Source: Lacrimispora sphenoides JCM 1415
Lineage (GTDB): Bacteria > Bacillota > Clostridia > Lachnospirales > Lachnospiraceae
NCBI RefSeq assembly: GCF_900105615.1
Contig: NZ_LT630003.1
Span: 3,670,501-3,734,500, forward strand
DNA: 64,000 nucleotides
Reading direction: 5' to 3'
The notes under the pieces were generated by a model. The model did not search any database and was not told the DNA's origin. It worked only from the letters and a program-made list of their open reading frames with translations. A program made the position numbers and the translations under genes. Shown one piece after another: positions 24,942 through 34,545 of this stretch. Numbering within the stretch: the stretch's first letter is position 1; each line of letters begins with the position of its first letter.

Positions 24942-25931
24942 TTAATATGACCTGAAAATTTTTAACTTTCTTCGTAAAAATTCCCATATATAGAGGAACG
25001 TGCCAAAGACCAGCTCTCCTTCAATCCGAAAATAATTGCCAAGATGGGACATCCGGAACGGTACCTTTCTGGTATTCTTTGCTGTTCTTAGCCCTTCTTT
25101 TAACCCTTCCATATAATCGGAAGCAAAACCGATCTTCTTAAAAAACAGATACTTTACAAAGATTCCGGATAAAATGGGAAGCAGATTCACCAAAAGCTGC
25201 AAAACCGGCATATTCTTATAATTTAAATAAACATTATTCCTGGCAGCCAGACGAACCTTAAAGGAATTATATTTGGAACCGCTGGTTCCGCTGCCCACAT
25301 GATAAACTACGGCTGTGGGACAGTATACGTTTTCATATCCATAGATCTTTGCCCGGTATCCCACATCAATATCTTCCAGATAGGCGAAATGGGCCTCGTC
25401 AAAGCCGCCGATCTCTTCAAACACTTCCCGCCTGTAGATGGCAGCTCCCGCGCAGGCAGCAAAAACGGTTCGGGGCTTTTGATAGCCCCTGATGCTTTGT
25501 CCTACGCCTCTCTGATAAGCCCAGCCTAATATGCTGTACATATCCCCTGCATCATCCATGAGCTCCTTGTGGTATAGCTGGATCATCTTACTGCTGACCG
25601 AAAATATCTTAGGCGACCGGTCCATGGCAAGTACCAGTTCCTTTATATAATCAGGTTCCGGTTCCGTGTCATTGTTTAACAAAATGACATAAGGGGTTTT
25701 CGCATGGCGGATCCCCACATTCACTGCCCCGGAAAAGCCTGTATTCTTCTCCAAAAAGACAGAAGGAATATTTCTATCCTTCAGCCACTCCACACTTCCA
25801 TCCGTGGAACCGTTATCCACCACAAGAAGCTCAAAGTTCTTATCACTCTGAGCTTCCAGGGCCTTAAAACAAGGTTCCATAAATTTTAGTCCGTTATAAT
25901 TAGGAATAATAACCGTTACTTTCTTCTCCAT
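24942..25931 (-). CDS. Glycosyltransferase family 2
   Basis: A 329-residue GT-A fold transferase: VTVIIPNYNGLKFMEPC at the start, LLVVDNGSTDGSVEWL, the metal-binding region LLNNDTEPEPD and acceptor-side FAYLEDIDVGYRAKIYG. This looks like the rhamnosyltransferase-type GT2 group. A short hydrophobic stretch (LLVNLLPILSGIFVKYLFF) may rest on the membrane. The ATG at 25931 follows AGGTG and overlaps the end of the upstream gene, showing tight coupling; a longer reading would add 20 residues inside that gene. Donor and acceptor unknown. Confidence 0.88.
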   Translation of the reverse strand: MEKKVTVIIPNYNGLKFMEPCFKALEAQSDKNFELLVVDNGSTDGSVEWLKDRNIPSVFLEKNTGFSGAVNVGIRHAKTPYVILLNNDTEPEPDYIKELVLAMDRSPKIFSVSSKMIQLYHKELMDDAGDMYSILGWAYQRGVGQSIRGYQKPRTVFAACAGAAIYRREVFEEIGGFDEAHFAYLEDIDVGYRAKIYGYENVYCPTAVVYHVGSGTSGSKYNSFKVRLAARNNVYLNYKNMPVLQLLVNLLPILSGIFVKYLFFKKIGFASDYMEGLKEGLRTAKNTRKVPFRMSHLGNYFRIEGELVFGTFLYIWEFLRRKLKIFRSY

Positions 25932-25932
25932 C

Positions 25933-28125
25933 TCACACCTCAAGCTGATAGGGTTCCCCGATTTTTTCCTTACGAAGGTCCCGCAGGGCAAAATTGGATT
26001 TACGCAGGGTCAGATTGGGATTGTAATAAGGATCCCCGTCTCTTAAAATCTCCGGCCATTTCCGGGAAAACTTTTTGATTTCCTCATTGAAGCGGGCCAC
26101 TTTCTCCGGCGTATCTTCAAGCCCTCTTGATTTTGACTCGTAATGATAGAACAGGGCATATGGAGCGTAAACCACCAATTTATTCAAGGACCGGATCTTC
26201 ATGCAGTAATCAATATCGTTAAAGGCAACGGCAAGGTCTTCTGAAAAACCTCCCGCTTCTTCAAACAAGGACCGTTTGCTCATCATGCAGGCAGCTGTTA
26301 CGGCGCTGTAATTCCGGGCACACATCGCCTGATTGAAATAGCTGCTTTCTGCTTTATGAAGGCCGATAAAGGTATGCCCTGCAATGCCGCCAAAGCCAAC
26401 CACTACACCGGCATGCTGAATGGTATCATCGGAATAAAGAAGCCTGACCCCGACTACGCCCACATCCTCTCTCTGGCAGAAGCCTAACATCTCATGGATG
26501 CTTTCCGGACCTACCATTTCCGTATCATTATTTAAAAACAGGAGATAATCGCCCTTTGCATGGGCAACGCCGAAGTTATTGATGGCGGAATAGTTAAATT
26601 CCCGCTCCCACGTAACCACATGGACAAAAGAGAACTCTTTCTGGATCCTTTCATAATACGCAAAGGTTTCCGGGTCCGTGCTGTTATTTTCCACAATAAT
26701 GAATTCTAGATTTTGATACGTGGATTTCTCTATAACGGAACGAATACATAAATCCAGGTCAGTACTGTGATCCTTGCTTGGAATGATAACAGAAACCAGG
26801 GGATCTCCTGCTATCTTAAACATCGTATGATAGATTCCGTAATCAATACCTTTTTCAACAGAAAGCGCCTCTATGCCGACCCGGTCATAGTGGGCCTGAA
26901 TGGCCCTTGCCCCTGCCTCAAAAGCATATAATTTACTTTCCGGATTGCTTGCAGTGGAATTCTGATGGCAGCGCCAGTGATACAGAGCCTTGGGAATATG
27001 GGAGATCTTTCTGGCTTTTTCCGTGCAGCGGAAAATAAAATCATAATCCTGGGCCCCGTCATATTCTTCCCGGAAGCCTCCCACCTCCATGAGCAGTTCA
27101 TGGTTTACTACAAACAGGTGACAGATATAATTAACGCTTGTTAAAAGATCCGGGTTAAAATCCGGTTTAAAATGCGGTTCAAATAATTCTCCGCCGTCAA
27201 TGTCAAGCTTATCTTCATCGGTATAAACCACATCAATTTCCGGATCGGAATTAATTGTTTTCACACACTCAAACAATGCATCGGGTGCAAGGGTATCGTC
27301 ATGGTCTGCAAGGACAATAAAATCTCCTGTTGCCATTTCAATGGCAGCATTGGTATTTCCCGCGATTCCTTTATTCTCGCCAAGGATCACATAGCGGATC
27401 CGTTCATCCTTTATGGCATAGCGCTTTAAGACCCGTTCCACGCCCTCTCCCTTTGGGCTTCCGTCTGCAATGCACACTTCCCAGTTCCCATAGGTCTGAG
27501 CCAGCAGGGAGTCCAGCATAGCCGACAGATAACGCTCCGGTGTTTTATAGGCAGGTATTACCACAGACATCTTAGGTCTATAGTCAAAAACAGTCTTTCT
27601 TTGGGCTTCCAGCTCTTCATCCGTGGTTTTCGTTAGGGCATACCATTCCGGATAATCATAATCACTGTCAATTCCCTGAAGCTTGTGCCTGGATTTTAAT
27701 ACAAAGGCCTTAAAGCCGTTATCTCTCCAGAAATCTGCAGCGGACCGAAGGGTCTGCACATTCATCATGCTTTTCAGCTTTGTGCTTTTTTTATGGGCAG
27801 AGCTGTTCTGTCTTTCGATTATCTGGGCATTCAGCTTCACTCTGGCAGTTTTACCGTCGCACCGGATGACCAGGATCCTGTCCTCGTTTTTCTCCCGGAT
27901 GTAGGGAATTCGGATGTCAAACCCTAAATCCCTGTCGGCTGTTTTCTTAAAATAGATCTGGCACACATCATCTCTGCGTACCGGAACGTACTTAAATTCC
28001 ACATTTTTTTCCTGCCCGTCCAAAACCTCAAACGCTGCCTCTGAGTCAAGGCTCTTTCCAATGACCCATCCGTTTAAAACGATTGAATTTTCACGGATTC
28101 TCGCTACATCTATCTTATATTTCAT
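25933..28125 (-). CDS. Tandem GT2 glycosyltransferase
   Basis: A 730-residue protein with two GT2 domains. Residues 1-110 form a beta-rich N-terminal region (IVLNGWVIGKSLDSEAAFEV) of unknown role. Domain 1 starts at about 185 (MSVVIPAYKTPERYLSAML; LADHDDTLAPDAL; VYTDEDKLD), domain 2 at about 445 (VSVIIPSKDHSTDLDLCIRS; LFLNNDTEMVGPES; VAFNDIDYCMKIRSL). Such two-domain enzymes often add two sugars or polymerise a repeat. It overlaps the preceding GT2 gene by four bases. The specificity is not readable. Confidence 0.88.
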   Translation of the reverse strand: MKYKIDVARIRENSIVLNGWVIGKSLDSEAAFEVLDGQEKNVEFKYVPVRRDDVCQIYFKKTADRDLGFDIRIPYIREKNEDRILVIRCDGKTARVKLNAQIIERQNSSAHKKSTKLKSMMNVQTLRSAADFWRDNGFKAFVLKSRHKLQGIDSDYDYPEWYALTKTTDEELEAQRKTVFDYRPKMSVVIPAYKTPERYLSAMLDSLLAQTYGNWEVCIADGSPKGEGVERVLKRYAIKDERIRYVILGENKGIAGNTNAAIEMATGDFIVLADHDDTLAPDALFECVKTINSDPEIDVVYTDEDKLDIDGGELFEPHFKPDFNPDLLTSVNYICHLFVVNHELLMEVGGFREEYDGAQDYDFIFRCTEKARKISHIPKALYHWRCHQNSTASNPESKLYAFEAGARAIQAHYDRVGIEALSVEKGIDYGIYHTMFKIAGDPLVSVIIPSKDHSTDLDLCIRSVIEKSTYQNLEFIIVENNSTDPETFAYYERIQKEFSFVHVVTWEREFNYSAINNFGVAHAKGDYLLFLNNDTEMVGPESIHEMLGFCQREDVGVVGVRLLYSDDTIQHAGVVVGFGGIAGHTFIGLHKAESSYFNQAMCARNYSAVTAACMMSKRSLFEEAGGFSEDLAVAFNDIDYCMKIRSLNKLVVYAPYALFYHYESKSRGLEDTPEKVARFNEEIKKFSRKWPEILRDGDPYYNPNLTLRKSNFALRDLRKEKIGEPYQLEV

Positions 28126-29129
28126 CTCTGTTCCCCATTCTCCACGGATGCCGACATTAAAAGTATCTCATCTTCCGGACCGTTTTCTTCTTTTTCCGTA
28201 AAATTGATCCGTTCCTCCTCAATGACTAGAGGCCGTTTCATAACGCGGGCATTGATGGACAGAACATATTCTCCTACAAGTCCAATAAAAAAGATCTGTA
28301 CGGAGCCAAGAAAACACATGCCGATCAAAAGAGGTGCCATACCTGCTGGAAAACGGTCCCAGTACACCAGTTTCATGATCAGATAGACAAGTGCCACCAT
28401 CATGCTGGCAAAGGAACAGATGCTTCCGAATATGGTCGCGAGGCGAAGCCCTACCTTGGTGTAAGAAGTAACGCTTAACATGGCCGCATCATACAGACGG
28501 TAAAAATTATTGCTGGTCTTTCCTGCCCGCCTTTTCGGCTGCTCATATGGAACCTCCTTGCGCCGAAAGCCAAGCTCCGCCACAATTCCACGGAGAAAGG
28601 GCGTAGGGTCATCCAGTTCCCTAAGAACCTTTATAAATCTTTGATCGTATAAGCCAAAGCCGGTGAAGTGCTCGATCTGCTCTACATCGGAAAGCTTTTT
28701 AATGGTTTTATAGTAACAGCTTCTCAGCCAGTACATGATCTTATTCTCTTTGCTGGATTTCTTGATTCCGATGACGATCTTATAACCTTTTTCCCATTCC
28801 TTTACATACTTTGGAATCATTTCCACCGGATCCTGAAAATCCGCTGCCATAAGAATGGTACAGTCGCCCGTTGACTGGAGCATGGCATAATAAGGAGAGT
28901 TGAACTGCCCGAAATTCTTGGCGTTAAAAATCCCTTTTACTCGTTTCTCCTGGACGCACAAACCACGGATGATCTCCCTGGTCCGGTCTTTGGAATCATT
29001 ATCAATAAAAATCAGTTCATAGGTGTATCTTGGCAATTCAGTATTAAATATATGGTCAATCGCCTGATACAAGGCATTTATATTTTCTTCCTCATTGTAG
29101 CAGGGAACCACGATGCTAATTGTTTTCAT
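28122..29129 (-). CDS. Polyprenyl-phosphate-type GT2 glycosyltransferase (GtrB/DPM1-like)
   Basis: A 335-residue membrane GT2. The catalytic part reads SIVVPCYNEEENINALY, IFIDNDSKDRTREI, LMAADFQDPVEM, and a QxxRW-type region is replaced by GKTSNNFYRLYDAA. Two C-terminal membrane segments follow (about 230-290; IFGSICSFASMMVALVYLIM and LLIGMCFLGSVQIFFIGLVG). GtrB-like enzymes make polyprenyl-phosphate sugars used as donors outside the membrane. It overlaps the next gene by 4 bases. A matching GT-C transferase is not seen in this operon. Confidence 0.87.
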   Translation of the reverse strand: MKTISIVVPCYNEEENINALYQAIDHIFNTELPRYTYELIFIDNDSKDRTREIIRGLCVQEKRVKGIFNAKNFGQFNSPYYAMLQSTGDCTILMAADFQDPVEMIPKYVKEWEKGYKIVIGIKKSSKENKIMYWLRSCYYKTIKKLSDVEQIEHFTGFGLYDQRFIKVLRELDDPTPFLRGIVAELGFRRKEVPYEQPKRRAGKTSNNFYRLYDAAMLSVTSYTKVGLRLATIFGSICSFASMMVALVYLIMKLVYWDRFPAGMAPLLIGMCFLGSVQIFFIGLVGEYVLSINARVMKRPLVIEEERINFTEKEENGPEDEILLMSASVENGEQR

Positions 29130-29133
29130 ATGT

Positions 29134-30201
29134 TCACTTCCAATCTATCTGAACCATTACTTTAATCAAATCTTCCGGCTTTTCTTTCATAAGCTGCAGA
29201 GCTGCTTCCACCTGCTCTAAGCCACTAAGATGGTGAGTCACAAGCTTTTCGGGATTGATCCTTCCATACTGGACCATTTTTAAAAGACGTTCAATTCTCA
29301 CTCTGCCACCCTTTGCAAGCTCCGTGTGGATCGTCTTTCCCGCCATGCCCCGTCCGCCTGAAAACTTGGGGAACGGAAGGTTACCGGTTCCACCATAGTA
29401 ATTCACATTGGATATGGTTCCGATCCCGTATTTTGCCATATCTACCGCCTGGGCAAAAACTTCATCCCCGCCTCCGCAGATGATGACACCGTCAGCTCCC
29501 AGACCTCCTGTCCGTTCCATGACCTGTTCCGTTACGTTTCCATCTTTATAGCTTAAGACCTCTGTGGCTCCGAACTCTCTGGCAAGCTTTACGCAAATGG
29601 GCCTGCTGCCGACTGCCAGGATCCTCGCAGCGCCCAGATGGCGCGCTCCTTCAATCGCCATAAGCCCAATAGGGCCGATTCCCAGGACCACTACGGTATC
29701 GCCAATTTTAATATCCGCAAATTCCGCTCCAGTAAAACCTGTAGTAACAACATCCACGCACATGAGTGCCTGCTCCAAAGTGATTCCCTCTGGAATCTTT
29801 GCCAAAGTAGTATCTGCATCAGGTACTAAAAATTTTTCCGCAAATACTCCCGGAGCCGTCCTTCCAAGCTGGTGGCCGGAAAATGGGGCGGTCGCATGCT
29901 TAAAATTTCCTTCCTGGATTCCGCAGGCTCTCCAGTCCGGCGTGATGGCAGGAACAGCTACAAGATCTCCAGCCTTAAAGTCACAGACCAGTTCTCCGGT
30001 TTCCAGGACTTCCGCCACACATTCATGTCCCAGGATCAGGTTTGGAGCCTTCCTGGAACCTCCGCCATATACCGTATGGACATCGGAGGAACAGGGGGTC
30101 ACCGCGATCGGGCGTAGGATGGCCCCATAGGGAGTTACGACAGGTTCCGGCGCATCATACCAGCCGACCTTGCCAGGTTCGATTAAAACAAAAGCTTTCA
30201 T
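29134..30201 (-). CDS. Zinc-dependent secondary alcohol dehydrogenase-like reductase
   Basis: A 355-residue MDR enzyme strongly resembling the NADP-dependent isopropanol dehydrogenase of Clostridium beijerinckii. The catalytic zinc ligands are Cys in TPCSSDVHTV and His-Glu in LGHECVAEV, with the later Asp in CVDVVTTG. VLGIGPIGLMAIEGA is the nucleotide fold, and GSRPICV plus LSYKDG hold the Ser-Arg and Tyr that favour NADPH in the relative. The structural-zinc lobe cysteines of classical enzymes are absent, as in that relative. Inside a sugar operon it may reduce a methyl ketone or a keto-sugar rather than serve fermentation. The start lies 9 bases after the methyltransferase stop. Confidence 0.85.
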   Translation of the reverse strand: MKAFVLIEPGKVGWYDAPEPVVTPYGAILRPIAVTPCSSDVHTVYGGGSRKAPNLILGHECVAEVLETGELVCDFKAGDLVAVPAITPDWRACGIQEGNFKHATAPFSGHQLGRTAPGVFAEKFLVPDADTTLAKIPEGITLEQALMCVDVVTTGFTGAEFADIKIGDTVVVLGIGPIGLMAIEGARHLGAARILAVGSRPICVKLAREFGATEVLSYKDGNVTEQVMERTGGLGADGVIICGGGDEVFAQAVDMAKYGIGTISNVNYYGGTGNLPFPKFSGGRGMAGKTIHTELAKGGRVRIERLLKMVQYGRINPEKLVTHHLSGLEQVEAALQLMKEKPEDLIKVMVQIDWK

Positions 30202-30210
30202 AGGTTTTTC

Positions 30211-31398
30211 TTATATCCTTTCCAAATGATTGGATTTTAACGCCAATATCTCTACATTCCCGCCAAATCTTTCCTGTATGATTCCCGCAATCTCATCCGT
30301 ATAACCAGGAGCTACAATTAAAATGGCATCTACCGGGTCCATATGATAATGATCCGGGGGTACAATGGGAAGATGGGAGGCAGGAGCGTATTTTCCCTGT
30401 TTAAAGGGTGCGGAATCAATGATGTATCTTGCAAACCGGCCGATGACCGTTGTAGAAGCCAGAGTAAAGCCCTGATGACTGGCGCCCCATATGCCTAAGG
30501 TTTTTCCCCGGCTCTTAAGACCGTCTGTCAGCTCTTCCAGTTCCCTGCCAATGGTATCCAGGCTTTCTTTGAGACCGGATATGTCTACCGGCGTATGCGT
30601 TCTTCTCTCTTCCGGCTGTCTGGCCGGACTTTTCTTCACGATGACAGAAAGGGTATCCCGGTTTATCATTTCCTCCTCTAATACCTGAAACCCGGCTCTT
30701 TCCACCGCATAGCGCAGGGTATCAAAGGTATAATAGGCAAGATGGTCCCGGATCAGTTCATAATATCCGTCATACTGCAAGATATATTCAAGGCTTGGAA
30801 CTGTAATTAAGCCCACGCCCTCCTCTGACAGGTTGTCCGCTATGCAGCGGAGCATTCCCACCGGGTCTGGCTGATGCTCCAGGAAATTGAAGGATAAAAA
30901 TCCGTCAAAGGGGCCGCTTGCACTGCCGTCATCGGCTGCAAGGACTTCCCCTTCCGCTGCAAACTGCTTCCAGACTGTAAGACCCTTTTCCTTTGCAAGA
31001 CGGACAAGACTTTCCCTGTTTTCAATTCCATAAGCCTTTACAGGAAAGTCTGACAGCAGTCCGAGAAATTCCCCCTGGCCGCAGCCTGCCTCAATCAGCT
31101 TTTTTCCTTCCAGATGATACATATCAATAAAATGCCGGTACTGGCTCTTTCTTAAGTTTACCATGGTGGTGGTAAAGCCGCCGGAGCGGATCACGTCCTT
31201 GTAGTATGCCACAGGTTCACAATCAAACTGTACCAGACCGCATGCCTGGCACTGGTGGAGGAAAAGGGTAATCCCCTGCTCCTCTCCCAGTTCTTCCTTG
31301 ACCGGAATATCCTGAGCCGAAGCTGGCATATCCGCAAGGGTCATCAAAGGCGTTTCCCCAAGAGGTCTGCCGCACACAATACAAATCCTATCTCTCAT
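30211..31398 (-). CDS. NDP-sugar C-methyltransferase-like SAM methyltransferase
   Basis: A 395-residue three-part protein matching the sugar C-methyltransferase layout: an N-terminal zinc-binding part with Cys pairs (CIVCGRPLG and CQACGLVQFD), a SAM domain with LIEAGCGQGEFLGLL, and a C-terminal Rossmann-like part (LGIWGASHQGFTLAS) that resembles Methyltransf_14. Such enzymes methylate keto-NDP-hexoses. The ATG at 31398 has GGAGG 12 bases upstream; a TTG 8 codons earlier overlaps that site. It lies between epimerase and reductase genes, fitting synthesis of a branched sugar. Acting on a non-nucleotide substrate is possible. Confidence 0.8.
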   Translation of the reverse strand: MRDRICIVCGRPLGETPLMTLADMPASAQDIPVKEELGEEQGITLFLHQCQACGLVQFDCEPVAYYKDVIRSGGFTTTMVNLRKSQYRHFIDMYHLEGKKLIEAGCGQGEFLGLLSDFPVKAYGIENRESLVRLAKEKGLTVWKQFAAEGEVLAADDGSASGPFDGFLSFNFLEHQPDPVGMLRCIADNLSEEGVGLITVPSLEYILQYDGYYELIRDHLAYYTFDTLRYAVERAGFQVLEEEMINRDTLSVIVKKSPARQPEERRTHTPVDISGLKESLDTIGRELEELTDGLKSRGKTLGIWGASHQGFTLASTTVIGRFARYIIDSAPFKQGKYAPASHLPIVPPDHYHMDPVDAILIVAPGYTDEIAGIIQERFGGNVEILALKSNHLERI

Positions 31399-31442
31399 AC
31401 CACAAAATTTCCTCCATGTCAATATTTTGTAATCGAATGAAT

Positions 31443-32372
31443 TTAGCGGATCGTCCGCCGGATCCCCTCCGGAAAGTCCACAAGAGGCTGCCAGCCCGTT
31501 GCTTTTTCCAGCTTTTTTATATCAGGAATAAGGTTTGTGAGTCCTTCTGCATTAGGCGCTCTTCTTCCGTAGCTGTAGCTTCCGTGAAAGCCTAAAACCT
31601 CATACATCGTCCGGATGTATTCTCTTAAAGGCCTGTTTTCTCCTTCCGGTCCCGCTACATTATAAGTTCCGGAAACTGATTCTTTCTTCTGTTCCATCAA
31701 AAGTATCAGCGCCCGGATGCAGTCATCAAGATATAAAAAGTTCCATATTTGCGTACATTCTCCCAGGGAAATATACTCTCCTCTGCGAAATGCATTAAGG
31801 CAGCTTTCCACCAGGGACCAGGGATGATCTCCTGGACCGTACACGCTGAATATCCTGGTATGGATGTATTCCATCTCTGAAACACCGGATTTTCTCCAGT
31901 TCTCTGTCAATTCCAATGCCCTGTTTAAAAATTCAAGCTTGGCTCTTCCATATTCAGAGACAGGCTTACACGGCATCTCCTCTGTCATCGTATCTTTATG
32001 AATTCCGTATTCTGCCTGGGAACCGCTGAAAAGAAAGCGTTTGCAGCCAAGGCGTCTGGCTCCTTCCAAAGCCTTTAAGGAATCTTCCACGTTCTTTTGC
32101 TGGACCTCTCGTTTCATCCGGTTTTCACTTCCGGAGCCATCCCAGCCAAAATGGTAAAATGCCTGGCATGGCTCGTGAATTACCTGACCCAGCTCATGAA
32201 GCTCTTCTAATTCCCGTTCGATCCGTACAAGACCCTCCCGCTCGGCCGCAAGGCTTCCCATATTCTTTGAACCGGGACGGATTACGGCAAATACCTGGTT
32301 TTTCTCTTTTAAAAGCTGGTCAACCAATGCTCTCCCAAGAAAACTGGTGGCCCCTGTTACAACAACATTCAA
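31443..32372 (-). CDS. NAD-dependent epimerase/dehydratase (extended SDR)
   Basis: A 309-residue extended SDR starting at a TTG (GGAGG 7 bases upstream). VTGATSFLGRAL is the NAD-binding fold, FLFSGSQAEYG and SEYGRAKLEF give Ser and the YxxxK pair, and TYNVAGPEGENRPLREYI is the C-terminal sugar part. It may epimerise, dehydrate or reduce an NDP-sugar. It lies 17 bases after the TPP enzyme gene and 44 bases before the methyltransferase gene. Substrate not known. Confidence 0.85.
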   Translation of the reverse strand: MNVVVTGATSFLGRALVDQLLKEKNQVFAVIRPGSKNMGSLAAEREGLVRIERELEELHELGQVIHEPCQAFYHFGWDGSGSENRMKREVQQKNVEDSLKALEGARRLGCKRFLFSGSQAEYGIHKDTMTEEMPCKPVSEYGRAKLEFLNRALELTENWRKSGVSEMEYIHTRIFSVYGPGDHPWSLVESCLNAFRRGEYISLGECTQIWNFLYLDDCIRALILLMEQKKESVSGTYNVAGPEGENRPLREYIRTMYEVLGFHGSYSYGRRAPNAEGLTNLIPDIKKLEKATGWQPLVDFPEGIRRTIR

Positions 32373-32389
32373 CGCTTTTCCTCCCCTTA

Positions 32390-34324
32390 CTATTCCCTGA
32401 TCCTCGGGATGATCATATTCCGGTCCATCTCTTCATCGGAAAGGAATGGAGACAAATCCTCTAACGGCGGCGAAATAAGGGTTCCATCCGGCAGGCGTTT
32501 CGCAGAGGACTTTGGTTCAAAGTTCTGGTCCTGGCTTACAAATACCTCGCAGATGACTGGACCCTTCATGGCCAGCGCAGTTTCAATCGCTTGTTTCAGC
32601 TGGCTGTTATGGCATGCACGGACATAAGGATAGCCATAGGCTGATGATAGTTTTTCCATGTCAGGGAAGCTTAAATCCTGGCTGTCTACCCCGATTCCTA
32701 CTAATGGCTCTCCGAAGAAATTCTTCTGGGTCTGGCGGATGGAATGGTAGCCTCCGTTATTAATAAGGAATATTTTAACTGGCATATGGTGATGGATGAT
32801 GGTCTGCAGCTCCTGTAAGTTCATCTGAATGCTTCCGTCACCTGTAACCAGGATGATGTCCTCTCCCTGTTCAGCGACGCACGCTCCAATGGCAGCCGGA
32901 AGATCATAACCCATGGAAGCCACTGCTGAGTTGGATATAAAGCGCTGCCCCTTCTTAATGATATAGGCATGTCCTCCCACAACACAGGCGGATCCATTGC
33001 CTACTACAGTGACCCTGTTCTCTGGGACTCGGATACTTAGTTCTTTTATTAATGCATAAACATTGGCTTCCTCATCTTCTCCGCTTCTGTAGTGCTTTGG
33101 AAGTACGACCGGGTATTTTTCCTTCCACATACGGCAGGTCTCATTCCAGGTCATGCCATCAAGGCCCTTTCCGCCGGAAAAAAGTGGGTGATTATGGGAA
33201 GTTTTGTATTCTGAATCCAGTAGTTCCTCTAAGGCTGTAAGCAGATCCTTTACATTGGCCTGGATCTTCATATCGGCGTGAATGGATGGTTTCTTCAGCT
33301 CTTCAGGGTCGATATCATTGACGATCACATAGGCTTCTCTTGCCCATGTAGTATAATTGTACCCCACCTGCCGGATGCTTAAGCGGCTTCCAAGAGAAAG
33401 GACTAAGTCGCTGTTTTGAATGGCAAAGTTACCTGCACGGTCTCCCATTCCACCGCCTCGCCCTGTGTAAAGCGGATGCTCATCTTCTATGCAATCCTGG
33501 CTGTTCCAGCCGGTCACTACAGGAATTCCCAGCTTGTCTACTACCCGCATGAATACCTCATGGGCTTGTCCAATGCGGATTCCGTTGCCTGCATTGATTA
33601 CGGGACGGGAAGATGATTTTATTTTTTCTAAAATGGCCCGGGCAGCATCTGCTGTTACCTTTTCCGGAAGGATCTGTCGTTTTTCTCCGCAGCCGGGGTC
33701 ATCCTGCTTTATTTTTGCTTTGGTTTCAGAAGACCAGCCATCTCCGCCATTCTCGTAATTTTCTGGGGAAAAGCCGATTAGCTCTTCTGTTTCTATATAG
33801 GCGCCCTGGACATTTAAGGGTATGTCCAGCCAAGTGGGGCCTGGACGGCCGGATAGGGCGAGGTAAATGGCTTTTTCTAAAGTGTAGCGGATCCTTATGG
33901 GGTCAATTACCATCTCGCTGTATTTTGTCATACAGTCAATGGCCTTTGTTATATCAAATTCCTGATCTCCCATGGCTCTGATTCCGACTCCTGACCATCT
34001 GGCCGTTGTGTCATAGCGCACCTGACCGGACAAAATTAACATGGGAATAGAATCCAGAAAACCTCCCAGCACTCCGGTAATGGCATTGGTGCCCCCAGGG
34101 CCCGTGGTCACACAGACAGCAGCAATTCGGTCCTTGATTCTGGCATAGGATTCGGCCGCTATGGCACATGCCTGCTCATGATGGTTATATAAACAGTGCA
34201 TTCCCTCCTGATGCCCCAGGGCGTCGTTTAAATGCATGGCTCCTCCGCCTGTAACCGTAAACACCTGTGTAATCCCGGAATCAACCAACTTCTGGGAGAT
34301 ATAATTGGATACTTTCATTCTCAT
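32390..34324 (-). CDS. Thiamine diphosphate-dependent acetolactate synthase-like enzyme
   Basis: A 644-residue enzyme of the acetohydroxyacid synthase family. The N-terminal pyrimidine domain has the catalytic Glu in LYNHHEQACAIAAESYAR and the loop TTGPGGTNAITGVLGG; a central domain follows (about 225-370), then the diphosphate domain with the GDGSIQMNLQELQTI...INNGGY motif that binds Mg-ThDP. It is the first gene of a sugar-nucleotide/glycosyltransferase operon, not of a valine/isoleucine operon, and no small regulatory subunit is present. YerE-type relatives add an acetyl group from pyruvate to a keto-sugar; that role is my inference. An insertion of about 25 residues near 185-210 is unusual. 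Confidence 0.85.
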   Translation of the reverse strand: MRMKVSNYISQKLVDSGITQVFTVTGGGAMHLNDALGHQEGMHCLYNHHEQACAIAAESYARIKDRIAAVCVTTGPGGTNAITGVLGGFLDSIPMLILSGQVRYDTTARWSGVGIRAMGDQEFDITKAIDCMTKYSEMVIDPIRIRYTLEKAIYLALSGRPGPTWLDIPLNVQGAYIETEELIGFSPENYENGGDGWSSETKAKIKQDDPGCGEKRQILPEKVTADAARAILEKIKSSSRPVINAGNGIRIGQAHEVFMRVVDKLGIPVVTGWNSQDCIEDEHPLYTGRGGGMGDRAGNFAIQNSDLVLSLGSRLSIRQVGYNYTTWAREAYVIVNDIDPEELKKPSIHADMKIQANVKDLLTALEELLDSEYKTSHNHPLFSGGKGLDGMTWNETCRMWKEKYPVVLPKHYRSGEDEEANVYALIKELSIRVPENRVTVVGNGSACVVGGHAYIIKKGQRFISNSAVASMGYDLPAAIGACVAEQGEDIILVTGDGSIQMNLQELQTIIHHHMPVKIFLINNGGYHSIRQTQKNFFGEPLVGIGVDSQDLSFPDMEKLSSAYGYPYVRACHNSQLKQAIETALAMKGPVICEVFVSQDQNFEPKSSAKRLPDGTLISPPLEDLSPFLSDEEMDRNMIIPRIRE

Positions 34325-34545
34325 GGATCTTCTCTCCTCTTTTTGAGATGTTTATTTAGTGCGTTGTGCAGAACTGTAGACTGTAGTCTATGCTTCTGGT
34401 CCGCAGTGCAGCCTGCGAATCCTGCGGCTTCACAGGCTCACGGGCATTCGCCCTATGAATTAGAACACGGAAATTTTTTCTTACGTGCCAGCACGACGAA
34501 AAATTTTCCGTGTTCTAATTCGCACTGCTCATTGCTTTCGTGTAG
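34325..34545 (-). promoter_or_regulatory. Structured 5' leader of glycan operon 1
   Basis: About 215 bases separate the -10 at 34546 from the TPP enzyme start. The leader contains the long palindrome at 34457-34521, a GGGCGAATGCCC hairpin right after it, and several short stems near the start (such as TAGACTACAGTCTA). I recognise no known riboswitch. It may control elongation into the long operon, or the palindrome may be an inserted repeat. Confidence 0.5.
34457..34521. repeat. 65-bp near-perfect palindrome
   Basis: GAATTAGAACACGGAAA (34457-34473) recurs as its exact reverse complement at 34505-34521. The inner part (TTTTTTC, GTGC/GCAC, GAAAAA) also pairs, so nearly the whole 65 bases fold into one hairpin. 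No T-run follows directly. Confidence 0.75.

Noticed and set aside
29564..30130. 188-codon plus-strand frame opposite the alcohol dehydrogenase
   Set aside because: Antisense shadow; the minus-strand enzyme is clear and the plus-strand protein has no recognisable motif.
33489..33981. Overlapping plus-strand frames opposite the TPP enzyme
   Set aside because: No ribosome sites and no domain pattern; the opposite strand codes for a firm family member.
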